Shown here: one piece after another, positions 54,271-62,253 of the stretch
Position numbering within the stretch: the stretch's first letter is position 1
Layout: each line of letters begins with the position of its first letter
Assembly: GCA_965227035.1 (NCBI GenBank)
Contig: OZ245724.1
Span: 620,001-684,000 of the forward strand
DNA length: 64,000 bases
Direction: 5' to 3'
DNA from: CBDDFQ01 sp965227035
Lineage (GTDB): Bacteria > Pseudomonadota > Gammaproteobacteria > Burkholderiales > Burkholderiaceae_C
Made by a program: the position numbers and the translations under genes
Notes under the pieces: model-generated
What the model was told of the DNA's origin: nothing
Seen by the model: the letters and a program-made list of their open reading frames with translations, nothing else
Database searches by the model: none

Positions 54271-55880
54271 TCAAAAAATTTATCGACAAGCTGCTGGGCA
54301 AGAGCGGAACGACCGGCTCCGGCGGCAAAAAAATGCGCTTCGGCAAGCGCGAGGAAGTGCCTTATTCGGTTCACGGCATCGACCGGGATCTGGTGGACGA
54401 ACGTGCATTGAACGTGGTTCGCACGCTCACAGAGGCGGGCTACGAGGCCTACATCGTCGGCGGCGCTGTTCGCGATCTGCTGCTGGCGCTGCGCCCGAAA
54501 GATTTCGACGTGGCAACCAACGCCACGCCCGAACAGGTGAAAAGCCTGTTTCGCCGCGCTTTCATCATCGGCCGTCGGTTCCGGATCGTGCACGTGGTGT
54601 ACGGACGCGGCCGGGAGCACGAGGTGATCGAGGTTTCCACTTTCCGCGCCTACATGGACAACGCCGCCGCCGAGCAGGTAGCCGGCAACGAACGCACCAG
54701 CAAAAACGAATTGGCCGGCATGAAGCACGCGGTCGATTCCAGCGGCCGTGTACTTCGCGACAACGTCTGGGGTCCTCAGGACGAAGATGCAGCCCGTCGC
54801 GATTTCACGATCAACGCCATGTATTACGACCCGGAGCGCCAGATCGTCGTCGACTATCACGGCGGCATGAAGGACGCGAAAAAGCAGACGCTCCGAATGA
54901 TTGGCGACCCGGTCACGCGCTATCGCGAAGATCCGGTGCGCATCATCCGCGCGATTCGTTTCGCGGCGAAGCTGGCACCGGTCGGCTTCACGCTAGATGC
55001 GAAAACAGCGGCGCCGCTGGTGTCTTCGCAGGCCTTGCTCGCAGAGGTGCCGCAAAGCCGTCTGTTCGACGAAATGCTCAAGCTGCTGCAAACCGGTCAC
55101 GCGCTGTCGACCATTGCGCAACTGAAGGCGCTGGGGCTGTCGCGAGGAATTTATCCGCTGCTAGATATCGTGGTTGAGCGTGCCGATCAGACCTTCGTGA
55201 ACGCTGCTTTGCAGGACACCGACCGCCGGGTCGGCGAAGGCAAACCGGTCGCGCCGAGTTTTCTTCTGGCATGCGTTCTCTGGTCGGATGTCCGTGACGG
55301 CTGGGCTGCTCGAATCGCGCAGCGCCAACCCTCGTTTCCGGCATTGCAGGACGCGATCGATCAGGTGTTCGACTCGCGCATCGGCGACGTGTCCGGCCGC
55401 GGCAAGCTGGCCACCGACATGCGCGAAATCTGGATGATGCAACCCCGCTTCGAAAAGCGCGTCGGTGCGACCCCGTTCACGCTGATCGACCAGCCGCGAT
55501 TTCGCGCCGGCTTCGATTTCATGCGGCTGCGTGCGGACGCCGGCGAGGTCAACGAGGCCATTGCCGAGTGGTGGCACGAGTTCTCGCTGGCCGACGATAT
55601 TCGCCGTGAAGACCTGATCGATCAGGTGCGCGCCGAAACCAAGCAGCCGAAATCCCGCGTCATTCGAACGACCAGGCCCAAGCCGGCGGCAGACCCGCGA
55701 GGGATCGACCTCGATGGCGGCGGAAATTCTGCACCCGCCGATCCGGAATTCGACGATGCGCCTCCTTCCGACGTTGCATCCACCGGCGCCCCCAAACGCC
55801 GTCGTCGCCGCCGCAAGCCCTCCGGTGGCGGGGGTGGTGGTAATGGTGGCGGTGGCGGCGCACCTTCTGCCGATGCCTGA
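54267..55880 (+). CDS. pcnB: Poly(A) polymerase I
   Basis: A 537-residue nucleotidyltransferase that adds 3' poly(A) tails and speeds RNA decay. The catalytic region is YIVGGAVRDLLLALRPKDFD with the two metal-binding Asp residues, followed by ATNATPEQVKSLFRRAFIIG; RYREDPVRIIRAIRFAAKL is the neck region. The N-terminal basic extension and C-terminal basic, Gly-rich tail are RNA-binding-like and match PcnB rather than the shorter CCA transferase. The tail overlaps folK by 8 bases. Confidence 0.93.
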   Translation: MIKKFIDKLLGKSGTTGSGGKKMRFGKREEVPYSVHGIDRDLVDERALNVVRTLTEAGYEAYIVGGAVRDLLLALRPKDFDVATNATPEQVKSLFRRAFIIGRRFRIVHVVYGRGREHEVIEVSTFRAYMDNAAAEQVAGNERTSKNELAGMKHAVDSSGRVLRDNVWGPQDEDAARRDFTINAMYYDPERQIVVDYHGGMKDAKKQTLRMIGDPVTRYREDPVRIIRAIRFAAKLAPVGFTLDAKTAAPLVSSQALLAEVPQSRLFDEMLKLLQTGHALSTIAQLKALGLSRGIYPLLDIVVERADQTFVNAALQDTDRRVGEGKPVAPSFLLACVLWSDVRDGWAARIAQRQPSFPALQDAIDQVFDSRIGDVSGRGKLATDMREIWMMQPRFEKRVGATPFTLIDQPRFRAGFDFMRLRADAGEVNEAIAEWWHEFSLADDIRREDLIDQVRAETKQPKSRVIRTTRPKPAADPRGIDLDGGGNSAPADPEFDDAPPSDVASTGAPKRRRRRRKPSGGGGGGNGGGGGAPSADA

Positions 55881-56349
55881 TCGCGAGCCGGTCGACGCGT
55901 ACGTCGGCCTTGGCGCGAATCTGGGCGATGCCCGGGACACTTTCGATCGAGCGGTTCTAGCAATTGAGGCCTTGCCTGGGACAAAACTGATGAAGCGGTC
56001 ATCGCGTTACTCGTCGGCTCCAGTCGATGCGACGGGCCCGGATTATTCGAACGAGGTTGCCGCGTTTTCTACGACGCTCCCTGCGCCCTTGTTTTTGAAT
56101 GAGCTGCTTCGAATCGAGGCCGATCTAGGACGCACCAGACCATTTTTTCACGCGCCCCGGACGATCGATCTCGATCTGCTTCTGTTCGGCAACTCGACCA
56201 TTACCAGCCCCCGTTTGACCGTTCCGCATCCGCGCATGTGGGAGCGGGCATTCGTGCTGGTGCCTCTGGCCGAAGTCGCGCCAGAGCGCGTGACCAGCGC
56301 ACAACTCGCCGTTGTCCGAGGCCAGGTAATCACCAAATCGGCCGGCTGA
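55873..56349 (+). CDS. folK: HPPK, 6-hydroxymethyl-7,8-dihydropterin pyrophosphokinase
   Basis: A 158-residue folate-synthesis enzyme. AYVGLGANLGDARDTFDRA is the N-terminal signature; YSSAPVDATGPDYSNEVAAF and the ATP/Mg-binding RTIDLDLLLFG follow. The ATG at 55873 is chosen because the upstream in-frame sequence is only the shifted reading of the pcnB low-complexity tail. The pcnB-folK order is common in proteobacteria. Confidence 0.95.
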   Translation: MPDREPVDAYVGLGANLGDARDTFDRAVLAIEALPGTKLMKRSSRYSSAPVDATGPDYSNEVAAFSTTLPAPLFLNELLRIEADLGRTRPFFHAPRTIDLDLLLFGNSTITSPRLTVPHPRMWERAFVLVPLAEVAPERVTSAQLAVVRGQVITKSAG

Positions 56350-56404
56350 TTCAGCGCACAGGCCGTCAAAAGCTGGCGTCTCCGGCACGCGGTTAAACTC
56401 CGCG

Positions 56405-56433
56405 CAGTCACAAATCTGTCACCGAATCGTCAC
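56405..56433 (+). promoter_or_regulatory. Pho-box-like repeats upstream of DUF47-pit
   Basis: Three 7-mers, CAGTCAC (56405-56411), CTGTCAC (56416-56422) and TCGTCAC (56427-56433), are separated by 4-base spacers AAAT and CGAA, giving the 11-base period of PhoB sites. The first pair matches the 18-base Pho box in 16 of 18 positions. It lies 24 to 52 bases before the DUF47 start, close to the Shine-Dalgarno, which leaves little room for a separate -10. Confidence 0.6.
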
Positions 56434-56456
56434 AACTCCTGTCCGGAGCTCAAAAA

Positions 56457-57104
56457 ATGCTGTTTGGCAAACTCCTGCCGCGCGAAGGCAACTTCTTCGA
56501 AATGTTCAACCAGCACGCAGAACGCATCGTCGATGCTGCGCGTGCCTTCTCGCATCTGGTCGCCAACTACAGCGATCCGCACCTGCGCGAACAATATGCC
56601 CGCGACGTGGATAACGCCGAACGCGCGGCGGATCGCGTGACGCACGACGTCAGCAAGATGCTGCACAAAACGTTCATCACGCCGATCGACCGCGAGCAGA
56701 TCCACAAGCTGATCAACACGATGGACGATGTGGCCGACCTGATCCAGGATTCGGCAGAGACCATGGCGCTGTACGACGTGCGCCACATGACAGAAGAAAT
56801 CACGCGCCTGACCGATTTGAGCGTGAAGTGCTGCGAACGCGTGAAAGACGCGGTCAAATTGCTCAGCAAAATTGCCGATCCTGCCGCTGCAGAAGCTGCG
56901 CTCAAAACCTGCGAAGAAATCGACAGGCTCGAATCGGACGCCGATCGCGTGATGCGCTCCGCCATGAGCAAGCTGTTCCGCGAGGAGCCCGATGTTCGCG
57001 AAGTCATCAAGCTCAAGGCCATCTACGAGTTGCTGGAAACGATCACCGACAAGTGCGAGGACGTCGCCAACCTGATCGAGGGCATCGTCCTCGAGAACTC
57101 CTGA
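56457..57104 (+). CDS. DUF47 family PhoU-like protein
   Basis: A 215-residue helical protein. MLFGKLLPREGNFFEMFNQH is the DUF47 N-terminus; conserved acidic helices follow (ADRVTHDVSKMLHKTFITP). Such proteins accompany Pit-type phosphate transporters and are thought to modulate uptake in a PhoU-like way. It lies 12 bases before pit and after a Pho-box-like element. Confidence 0.9.
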   Translation: MLFGKLLPREGNFFEMFNQHAERIVDAARAFSHLVANYSDPHLREQYARDVDNAERAADRVTHDVSKMLHKTFITPIDREQIHKLINTMDDVADLIQDSAETMALYDVRHMTEEITRLTDLSVKCCERVKDAVKLLSKIADPAAAEAALKTCEEIDRLESDADRVMRSAMSKLFREEPDVREVIKLKAIYELLETITDKCEDVANLIEGIVLENS

Positions 57105-57116
57105 TCGGCTGCGCGC

Positions 57117-58127
57117 ATGTCCAGCGTTCAGGTGGGTTTGTGGGTGGTGGTGCTGTTGGTTCTGATGGCACTCGTGTTCGACTTTTTGAACGGGTTTCAC
57201 GACGCCGCCAATTCGATTGCAACGGTGGTGTCCACCGGCGTTCTGCGCCCGGGGCAAGCTGTGGTGTTTGCCGCATTCTTCAATTTGATGGCGATTTTCA
57301 TCTTCCATCTGAGCGTTGCGGCGACGGTGGGCAAGGGCATCGCGCACCCCGAAGTGGTCGATGTGCACGTGGTTTTCGGCGCGCTCATAGGGGCGATTTT
57401 CTGGAACTTCATTACCTGGTACTACGGCATTCCGAGCAGCTCGTCGCATGCGCTTATCGGCGGGATCGTCGGTGCTGTCGTTGCGAAGGCCGGATCGAGC
57501 GCGCTGGTGGTCGGCGGCGTGCTGAAAACTGTCGCATTCATCTTCGTGTCGCCTCTGCTCGGTTTCGTTTTAGGCTCGCTGATGATGCTGATCGTGGCCT
57601 GGGTGTGCAGACGCGCGACGCCATCGAGAGTGGACCGTTGGTTCAGGCGTTTGCAGCTCGTTTCCGCAGGCGCGTACAGCTTGGGTCACGGCGGCAACGA
57701 TGCGCAAAAAACAATCGGCATGATCTGGATGCTTTTGATCGCCACTGGCTACTCGGCCCCCGGCGATGCATTGCCGCCGACATGGACCATCGTCTCCTGC
57801 TACGTTGCGATCGCTTTAGGAACCATGTTCGGCGGATGGCGAATCGTCAAAACCATGGGGCAACGGATCACCAAGCTGAAACCGGTAGGTGGTTTTTGCG
57901 CTGAAACCGGCGGTGCGATGACGCTCTTCATCGCGACCTTCTTCGGCATTCCGGTGTCGACCACGCACACCATCACCGGTGCAATCGTCGGTGTGGGGTC
58001 CACCCGTCACCCCAGCGCAGTGCGTTGGGGTGTTGCCGGCAATATCGTATGGGCATGGATTCTCACGATTCCAGCCAGCGCTTTCGTTGCCGCCATCGCC
58101 TATTGGGTGAGCCTGCAGATTTTCTGA
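57117..58127 (+). CDS. pit: Low-affinity inorganic phosphate transporter (PiT family)
   Basis: A 336-residue membrane protein with about ten hydrophobic segments. The two PiT repeats each contain the family motif: FDFLNGFHDAANSIATVVST near the N-terminus and SLGHGGNDAQKTIGMIWM in the second half, with GVGSTRHPSAVRWGVAGNIV near the end. It moves metal-phosphate with protons. It is the second gene of the DUF47-pit unit and ends at a shared convergent terminator. Confidence 0.95.
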   Translation: MSSVQVGLWVVVLLVLMALVFDFLNGFHDAANSIATVVSTGVLRPGQAVVFAAFFNLMAIFIFHLSVAATVGKGIAHPEVVDVHVVFGALIGAIFWNFITWYYGIPSSSSHALIGGIVGAVVAKAGSSALVVGGVLKTVAFIFVSPLLGFVLGSLMMLIVAWVCRRATPSRVDRWFRRLQLVSAGAYSLGHGGNDAQKTIGMIWMLLIATGYSAPGDALPPTWTIVSCYVAIALGTMFGGWRIVKTMGQRITKLKPVGGFCAETGGAMTLFIATFFGIPVSTTHTITGAIVGVGSTRHPSAVRWGVAGNIVWAWILTIPASAFVAAIAYWVSLQIF

Positions 58128-58167
58128 TCCGGCGCACCTGACACGTGGGACGTGCCGCACGGGCGAA

Positions 58168-58194
58168 AAAAAGGGCGCAAGTAGCGCCCTTTTT
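58168..58194. terminator. Bidirectional terminator between pit and the TM2 gene
   Basis: GGGCGC (58173-58178) and GCGCCC (58184-58189) form the stem, extended by A/T pairs, with an A run on the left and TTTTT on the right. It serves the two convergent genes. Confidence 0.85.
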
Positions 58195-58640
58195 CATTGA
58201 GAGATTTTTTTCGCTTCTTCTATCTGGTATTCGAAATATCGCTGGAAGCTGAACACGATGCTCGCCATCAGGACGCTGGTGCCGATGAGTAAAGACAGCA
58301 CGATCGCGCCTATGGTGAACCAGTTGGTCTGTCCGGGAACAGCTGTTTCGTGCCCTTGAGGGTTGAATTTCGCGTTCCACTTTTCCGGCGTCATCAGTCC
58401 ATAAATGATTGCCATGAGCGCACAACCCGCAACAGTGAATCCGACGAAGGGAATCAGGGCCCAGCTCCATTGATCGTCGAGTCCGAATTCGCGAGCCCGC
58501 ACTATTCCGTAAATGCCTATCAAGGTCGGAATCGGCAACAGCCAGCCCAAAACGTCTTTTTTCCCGAACAGATAAAAGCGGTGCAATCCGAACGCGCCGA
58601 GCAGAAATGCGAGCCACGCCGCGAGAGTTTTGTTTTTCAT
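58194..58640 (-). CDS. TM2 domain-containing membrane protein
   Basis: A 148-residue protein. The N-terminal TM2 domain (LAAWLAFLLGAFGLHRFYLF with GKKDVLGWLLPIPTLIG) has two helices joined by a short turn, and two further hydrophobic segments follow. TM2 proteins have no established bacterial function. Its ATG overlaps the GNAT stop by four bases, indicating coupled translation. Confidence 0.82.
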   Translation of the reverse strand: MKNKTLAAWLAFLLGAFGLHRFYLFGKKDVLGWLLPIPTLIGIYGIVRAREFGLDDQWSWALIPFVGFTVAGCALMAIIYGLMTPEKWNAKFNPQGHETAVPGQTNWFTIGAIVLSLLIGTSVLMASIVFSFQRYFEYQIEEAKKISQ

Positions 58641-59173
58641 TTGAGAGCCGGTTCGGGAGACGTCGAATCGCCATCCCCCAATGATTTGTCCATCAACACC
58701 ACGTCCAGCCATTTGCCGAACTTCCATCCGCATGATGCCAGCGTCCCGACCGAATTGAAGCCGAGTGCGCGATGCACACCTATCGAGCCGGCGTTGGCCG
58801 AATCGCCGATAACGGCAATGAGTTTTCGCACACCGGCAGACTCCGCCTTCGAGATCAATTCGGTGAGCAGAAGCCGTCCCAGTCCGCGACCCGACGCCTC
58901 CGGTGCGAGATAAATCGAGTCTTCGGCGGAGAAGCGATAAGCCGGGCGCGGCTTGAACCAGTTGCAGTAGGCGAATCCCACGACCGCTCCGGAATCGTCT
59001 GCGCAAACCAGGTAAGGAAGATCGCGCGCGAGCACTTCCGCGCGTCGGTTCATCATGTCTTGCTCGGTGGGAGGATCGATCTCGAATGTTCCGGTGCCAT
59101 TCAGAACGTGATGACGATAAATCGCCGTAATTTGCGCAATATCGGTGTCGCGGCTTGGACGAATGGTTGGCAT
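58637..59173 (-). CDS. GNAT N-acetyltransferase (phosphinothricin-acetyltransferase-like)
   Basis: A 178-residue acetyltransferase. The acetyl-CoA pyrophosphate-binding loop is in LAPEASGRGLGRLLLTELI (consensus Q/RxxGxG/A), and YRHHVLNGTGTFEIDPPTE plus FAYCNWFKPRPAYRFSAEDS match the family of PAT/YncA amino-acid acetyltransferases. The substrate cannot be read; relatives acetylate methionine analogues or phosphinothricin. It is divergent from rpsP. Confidence 0.85.
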   Translation of the reverse strand: MPTIRPSRDTDIAQITAIYRHHVLNGTGTFEIDPPTEQDMMNRRAEVLARDLPYLVCADDSGAVVGFAYCNWFKPRPAYRFSAEDSIYLAPEASGRGLGRLLLTELISKAESAGVRKLIAVIGDSANAGSIGVHRALGFNSVGTLASCGWKFGKWLDVVLMDKSLGDGDSTSPEPALK

Positions 59174-59206
59174 AAAGGGCTGGCGCTATATAATCAAAGG
59201 CTTTTC
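59167..59206 (+). promoter_or_regulatory. rpsP operon promoter with shared start-region motif
   Basis: TTGGCA (-35, 59167-59172), a 16-base spacer and perfect TATAAT (59189-59194). The segment TATAATCAAAGGCTTTTC (59189-59206) is one base different from that before rplS and close to that of rpsT. Transcription would start near 59201. Confidence 0.75.
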
Positions 59207-59272
59207 AGCGTGTCGCTGGCCGGGTGGTCATGTCGCGTGTCTCAACGCTGGAAGATTCAATTCTCCCACCCG
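59205..59272 (+). promoter_or_regulatory. Structured leader of rpsP
   Basis: CAGCG-TGT-CGCTG forms a short hairpin at the 5' end (about 59206-59218), and CGGGTGG (59221-59227) pairs perfectly with CCACCCG (59266-59272), ending one base before the Shine-Dalgarno AAGGA. Such a stem could affect initiation on rpsP. Confidence 0.4.
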
Positions 59273-59283
59273 AAGGATAAATC

Positions 59284-59544
59284 ATGGTCGTTATTCGACT
59301 CTCCCGTGGCGGCTCCAAAGGTCGTCCGTTTTTCAATATTGTCGTGTCCGACAAACGTGTTCGCCGCGATGGTCGATTCATCGAACGTCTTGGCTTTTAC
59401 AACCCTACCGCTAAGGAAAACGAAGAGAGCATCCGTATTGCTCAAGACCGTATGACTTACTGGAAGAGCGTTGGTGCACAAGCTTCTCCCACCGTCGAGC
59501 GCCTCGTAAAGCAGCTCGCAGCAACTGCCCCCAAGGCAGCCTGA
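59284..59544 (+). CDS. rpsP: Small ribosomal subunit protein S16
   Basis: An 86-residue ribosomal protein. MVVIRLSRGGSKGRPFFNIV and RDGRFIERLGFYNPTAKENE match the S16 signature. It is the first gene of the conserved rpsP-rimM-trmD-rplS operon, with an own promoter and a structured leader. Confidence 0.97.
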   Translation: MVVIRLSRGGSKGRPFFNIVVSDKRVRRDGRFIERLGFYNPTAKENEESIRIAQDRMTYWKSVGAQASPTVERLVKQLAATAPKAA

Positions 59545-59554
59545 GCGTCTGGCG

Positions 59555-60118
59555 ATGCAACCTCAATTGGAGGCCGCTGAACTTCCAGCGGACGCCATCG
59601 AAGTAGGGCGCATCGCCGATGCCTGGGGCATCAAGGGCTGGTTCAAGGTCCTTTCATACAGCGCCGATCCCGAGGCGCTTTTTTCTTCCAAACGCTGGTT
59701 TCTTCTCCCCGCCGAAAAAGGCGCGCGGATGTTCGAAGGCGTCAAGAAAATCTCGATCAAGGAAGCGAAAGAGCATTCCGACACCATCGTCGCCAACGCG
59801 CACGAGGTAGACGACCGCAACGGCGCCGAGTTTCTTCGCGGCGCTCGCGTTTTCATCCCCAGATCTAGCTTTCCCACGGCAGCGGAAGACGAGTATTACT
59901 GGGTCGACCTGATCGGCCTCGACGTCGTGAACCGCGAAGGCGTCCTGTTCGGCAAAGTCAAAGAGCTGCTCTCGACCGGTCCGCAAACCGTTCTGGTCAT
60001 CGAGCAGGAAATCGAATCCAAAAAAGTCGAGCGAATGATTCCATTCGTTGCGGTCTTCGTCGACAAGGTCGATATTGCTGGCCGATTGATCACGGTCGAC
60101 TGGCAATCAGACTATTGA
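59555..60118 (+). CDS. rimM: 16S rRNA processing protein RimM
   Basis: A 187-residue 30S maturation factor that binds S19. The N-terminal domain has EVGRIADAWGIKGWFKVLSY and the C-terminal PRC-barrel domain has YYWVDLIGLDVVNREGVLFG and ERMIPFVAVFVDKVD. It lies 10 bases after rpsP and 4 before trmD. Confidence 0.95.
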   Translation: MQPQLEAAELPADAIEVGRIADAWGIKGWFKVLSYSADPEALFSSKRWFLLPAEKGARMFEGVKKISIKEAKEHSDTIVANAHEVDDRNGAEFLRGARVFIPRSSFPTAAEDEYYWVDLIGLDVVNREGVLFGKVKELLSTGPQTVLVIEQEIESKKVERMIPFVAVFVDKVDIAGRLITVDWQSDY

Positions 60119-60122
60119 AGCC

Positions 60123-60881
60123 ATGCGCTTCGACGTCATCACGCTGTTTCCCGACATGTTCGCGCCGTTCCTGACGGCTGGCGTCACGCGTCGCGCGTTC
60201 GAAGGCGGGCTTGTCGACGTGCGGTTCTGGAATCCGCGTGATTATTCGACCGGGAATTACAAAAGAGTAGACGACCGCCCTTTCGGCGGTGGCCCCGGTA
60301 TGGTGATGCTGGCCCAGCCGCTTGCCGATTGCCTCGCCGCCATCCGGGAATCGCGTCAGGACTTGGCTCCGCTCGTGCTTTTCACGCCCACCGGGGACCG
60401 GATCGATCATGCCCAGGTTCAAGCCTGGTCCAGTAGCGAGGGAGCCATTCTTCTCTGCGGCCGATACGAGGGTATCGATCAGCGCTTCGTCGACGCATTC
60501 GTCGACCTCGAAATCAGCCTTGGCGATTTTGTGCTGTCGGGTGGAGAAATTGCTGCCATGGCACTTCTCGATGCCGTCGCACGACTTCAGCCGGGCGTAC
60601 TGAACGACCAGGGCAGCCACCAGGAAGACAGCTTCAACCCAGCGCTCGGCGGATTGCTCGATTGCCCGCATTACACCCGACCGGAATCGTGGGAATCGCC
60701 ATCAGGCCCGGTGAGCGCGCCGGCCGAGCTTCTTTCGGGAAATCACGCGCTCATCGAAAAATGGCGCCGTGAGCAGAGCCTTTCCTTGACGTTGTATCGG
60801 CGGCCTGAACTGCTGGAAAAGGCGAGGGCGGATGGATTGCTGAATTCGGCAGACGAACGGTTTTTGAAGCAAAAACAATAA
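60123..60881 (+). CDS. trmD: tRNA (guanine-N1)-methyltransferase
   Basis: A 252-residue SPOUT methyltransferase making m1G37 in tRNA to prevent frameshifting. MRFDVITLFPDMFAPF starts the protein; RPFGGGPGMVMLAQPL, LLCGRYEGIDQRFVDAF and SLGDFVLSGGEIAAMAL form the knotted SAM site. It is followed by a 90-base gap with an internal promoter and leader for rplS. Confidence 0.97.
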   Translation: MRFDVITLFPDMFAPFLTAGVTRRAFEGGLVDVRFWNPRDYSTGNYKRVDDRPFGGGPGMVMLAQPLADCLAAIRESRQDLAPLVLFTPTGDRIDHAQVQAWSSSEGAILLCGRYEGIDQRFVDAFVDLEISLGDFVLSGGEIAAMALLDAVARLQPGVLNDQGSHQEDSFNPALGGLLDCPHYTRPESWESPSGPVSAPAELLSGNHALIEKWRREQSLSLTLYRRPELLEKARADGLLNSADERFLKQKQ

Positions 60882-60902
60882 AGCTATAATCAGAGGCTTT
60901 TC
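60864..60902 (+). promoter_or_regulatory. Internal promoter for rplS
   Basis: A perfect TATAAT (60885-60890) with a TTGAAG 15 bases upstream (60864-60869, short spacing), overlapping the end of trmD. TATAATCAGAGGCTTTTC (60885-60902) is nearly identical to the rpsP segment. Confidence 0.55.
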
Positions 60903-60971
60903 GATCCTCTGTCCGGCCGCGGCAACTAGCCGCCCCAAGCGTAGCGCGGACACGATCGCCAGAGGAAAATC
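60891..60971 (+). promoter_or_regulatory. Candidate two-state leader of rplS
   Basis: CCTCTG (60906-60911) can pair with CAGAGG upstream (60891-60896) or with CAGAGG downstream (60960-60965), the latter containing the rplS Shine-Dalgarno. Inside the long-range form, TGTCCG (60910-60915, sharing two bases with CCTCTG) pairs with CGGACA (60947-60952) and GCGGC-AACTA-GCCGC (60919-60933) forms a hairpin. This is suited to autoregulation by L19. Confidence 0.45.
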
Positions 60972-61358
60972 ATGAATTTGATCGCTATTCTCGAGCAAGA
61001 AGAAATTGCTCGTCTCGGTAAGAAAATCCCCGAATTCGCGCCTGGTGACACCGTCATCGTCAGCGTGAACGTTGTCGAAGGCGCCCGCAAGCGCGTTCAG
61101 GCCTACGAAGGTGTGGTGATTGCAAAGCGCAATCGTGGCCTCAACAGTGGCTTCACCGTTCGCAAAATCTCCAGCGGAGAAGGTGTCGAGCGTACGTTCC
61201 AAACTTACAGCCCCCTGATCGCAGGTGTCGAAGTCAAGCGTCGTGGCGATGTCCGCCGCGCCAAGCTGTACTACCTCCGTGAACGTAGCGGCAAGTCGGC
61301 ACGTATCAAGGAAAAGCTCCCGAACCGTATCAAGGCTGCTGCAACTCCTGCTGCATAA
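60972..61358 (+). CDS. rplS: Large ribosomal subunit protein L19
   Basis: A 128-residue ribosomal protein at the 30S-50S interface. FAPGDTVIVSVNVVEGARKR, QAYEGVVIAKRNRGLNSGFT and RRGDVRRAKLYYLRERSGKS match the L19 family. The last gene of the operon; an intrinsic terminator follows 22 bases after the stop. Confidence 0.97.
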   Translation: MNLIAILEQEEIARLGKKIPEFAPGDTVIVSVNVVEGARKRVQAYEGVVIAKRNRGLNSGFTVRKISSGEGVERTFQTYSPLIAGVEVKRRGDVRRAKLYYLRERSGKSARIKEKLPNRIKAAATPAA

Positions 61359-61380
61359 GCCAACGTCGATTCGATGTAGA

Positions 61381-61416
61381 AACCGCCGAAAGCGAAAGCT
61401 TCTGGCGGTTTTTTCT
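61381..61416 (+). terminator. Intrinsic terminator after rplS
   Basis: AACCGCC (61381-61387) and GGCGGTT (61404-61410) form the outer stem with a small inner GAAAGC/GCTTC stem, followed by TTTTTCTTT. It ends the rpsP-rplS operon. Confidence 0.85.
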
Positions 61417-61473
61417 TTGGCGTCACTTTTTTATTCGATCCACCGACATTTTTTTCCGCCAGCCCGAGCAAGC

Positions 61474-62202
61474 ATGTCCTCCGCAAGCACTCCCTCTCCC
61501 TCCTTGTCGCAGATGCCGCCGTTAGATCCTAAAACCGTGCCGGTGTTGCCGGCAGAGGAATCGCTTCCACGCATCGCCGACTCGATGCTGACGCCAGACG
61601 CCTTGATCGCAAGATTCGAATCGAACATTGCGTGGACTCCGGAAGTGCGCTCGGAGCCGAAATTCACCAACCGCGAACCCGCTGCTGCGGCTGTGCTGAT
61701 TCCTCTCGTGCTTAGAGTCGATGCTTCCGGCACGATTCGACCCACCGTGCTCCTGACCCAGCGCACCACCCACCTGTCCACCCACTCCGGCCAGATTGCG
61801 TTTCCGGGCGGGCGTGTCGATGAAACCGACGATTCCGTAGAAGACGCCGCGCTGCGGGAGGCTCATGAAGAGGTTGGCCTCGACCGGCGCTTTGCCAAAG
61901 TCATCGGAAAGCTTCCCACGTATACGACCGGCACGTCCTTCGTCATTACGCCGGTCATTGCGTTGATCCAGCCAGACTTCACGCTGCAATTGAATCCTTA
62001 TGAAGTCGACGCGGCCTTCGAGGTACCGCTTGCGTTTCTGATGGATCCTTCGAATCACCGACGCCATGCGTTCGAGCGTGACGGCATCGTGCGTCACTGG
62101 TATTCGATGCCCTACGACGATGCCGGTACCGAGCGGTTCGTCTGGGGTGCGACTGCCGGAATCATCCGGAATCTGTATCGATTTTTGAGTGCGTCCGATT
62201 AA
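61474..62202 (+). CDS. Nudix hydrolase, CoA pyrophosphatase type
   Basis: A 242-residue Nudix protein. The CoA-specific signature LLTQRTTHLSTHSGQIAFPGG precedes the Nudix box core LREAHEEVGLD. Such NudL/YeaB enzymes split CoA or related thioesters into 3',5'-ADP and phosphopantetheine. An N-terminal extension of about 60 residues precedes the domain. The ATG at 61474 is chosen because it lies after the rplS terminator. Confidence 0.86.
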   Translation: MSSASTPSPSLSQMPPLDPKTVPVLPAEESLPRIADSMLTPDALIARFESNIAWTPEVRSEPKFTNREPAAAAVLIPLVLRVDASGTIRPTVLLTQRTTHLSTHSGQIAFPGGRVDETDDSVEDAALREAHEEVGLDRRFAKVIGKLPTYTTGTSFVITPVIALIQPDFTLQLNPYEVDAAFEVPLAFLMDPSNHRRHAFERDGIVRHWYSMPYDDAGTERFVWGATAGIIRNLYRFLSASD

Positions 62203-62253
62203 ACGCTGGCGCTTGCCTTCGGGCATGCGTTATTGGTCGCTATCATTGCAACG

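Noticed and set aside
55714..55872. N-terminal extension of folK
   Set aside because: It reads the pcnB low-complexity tail in another frame; the HPPK signature begins right after the ATG at 55873.
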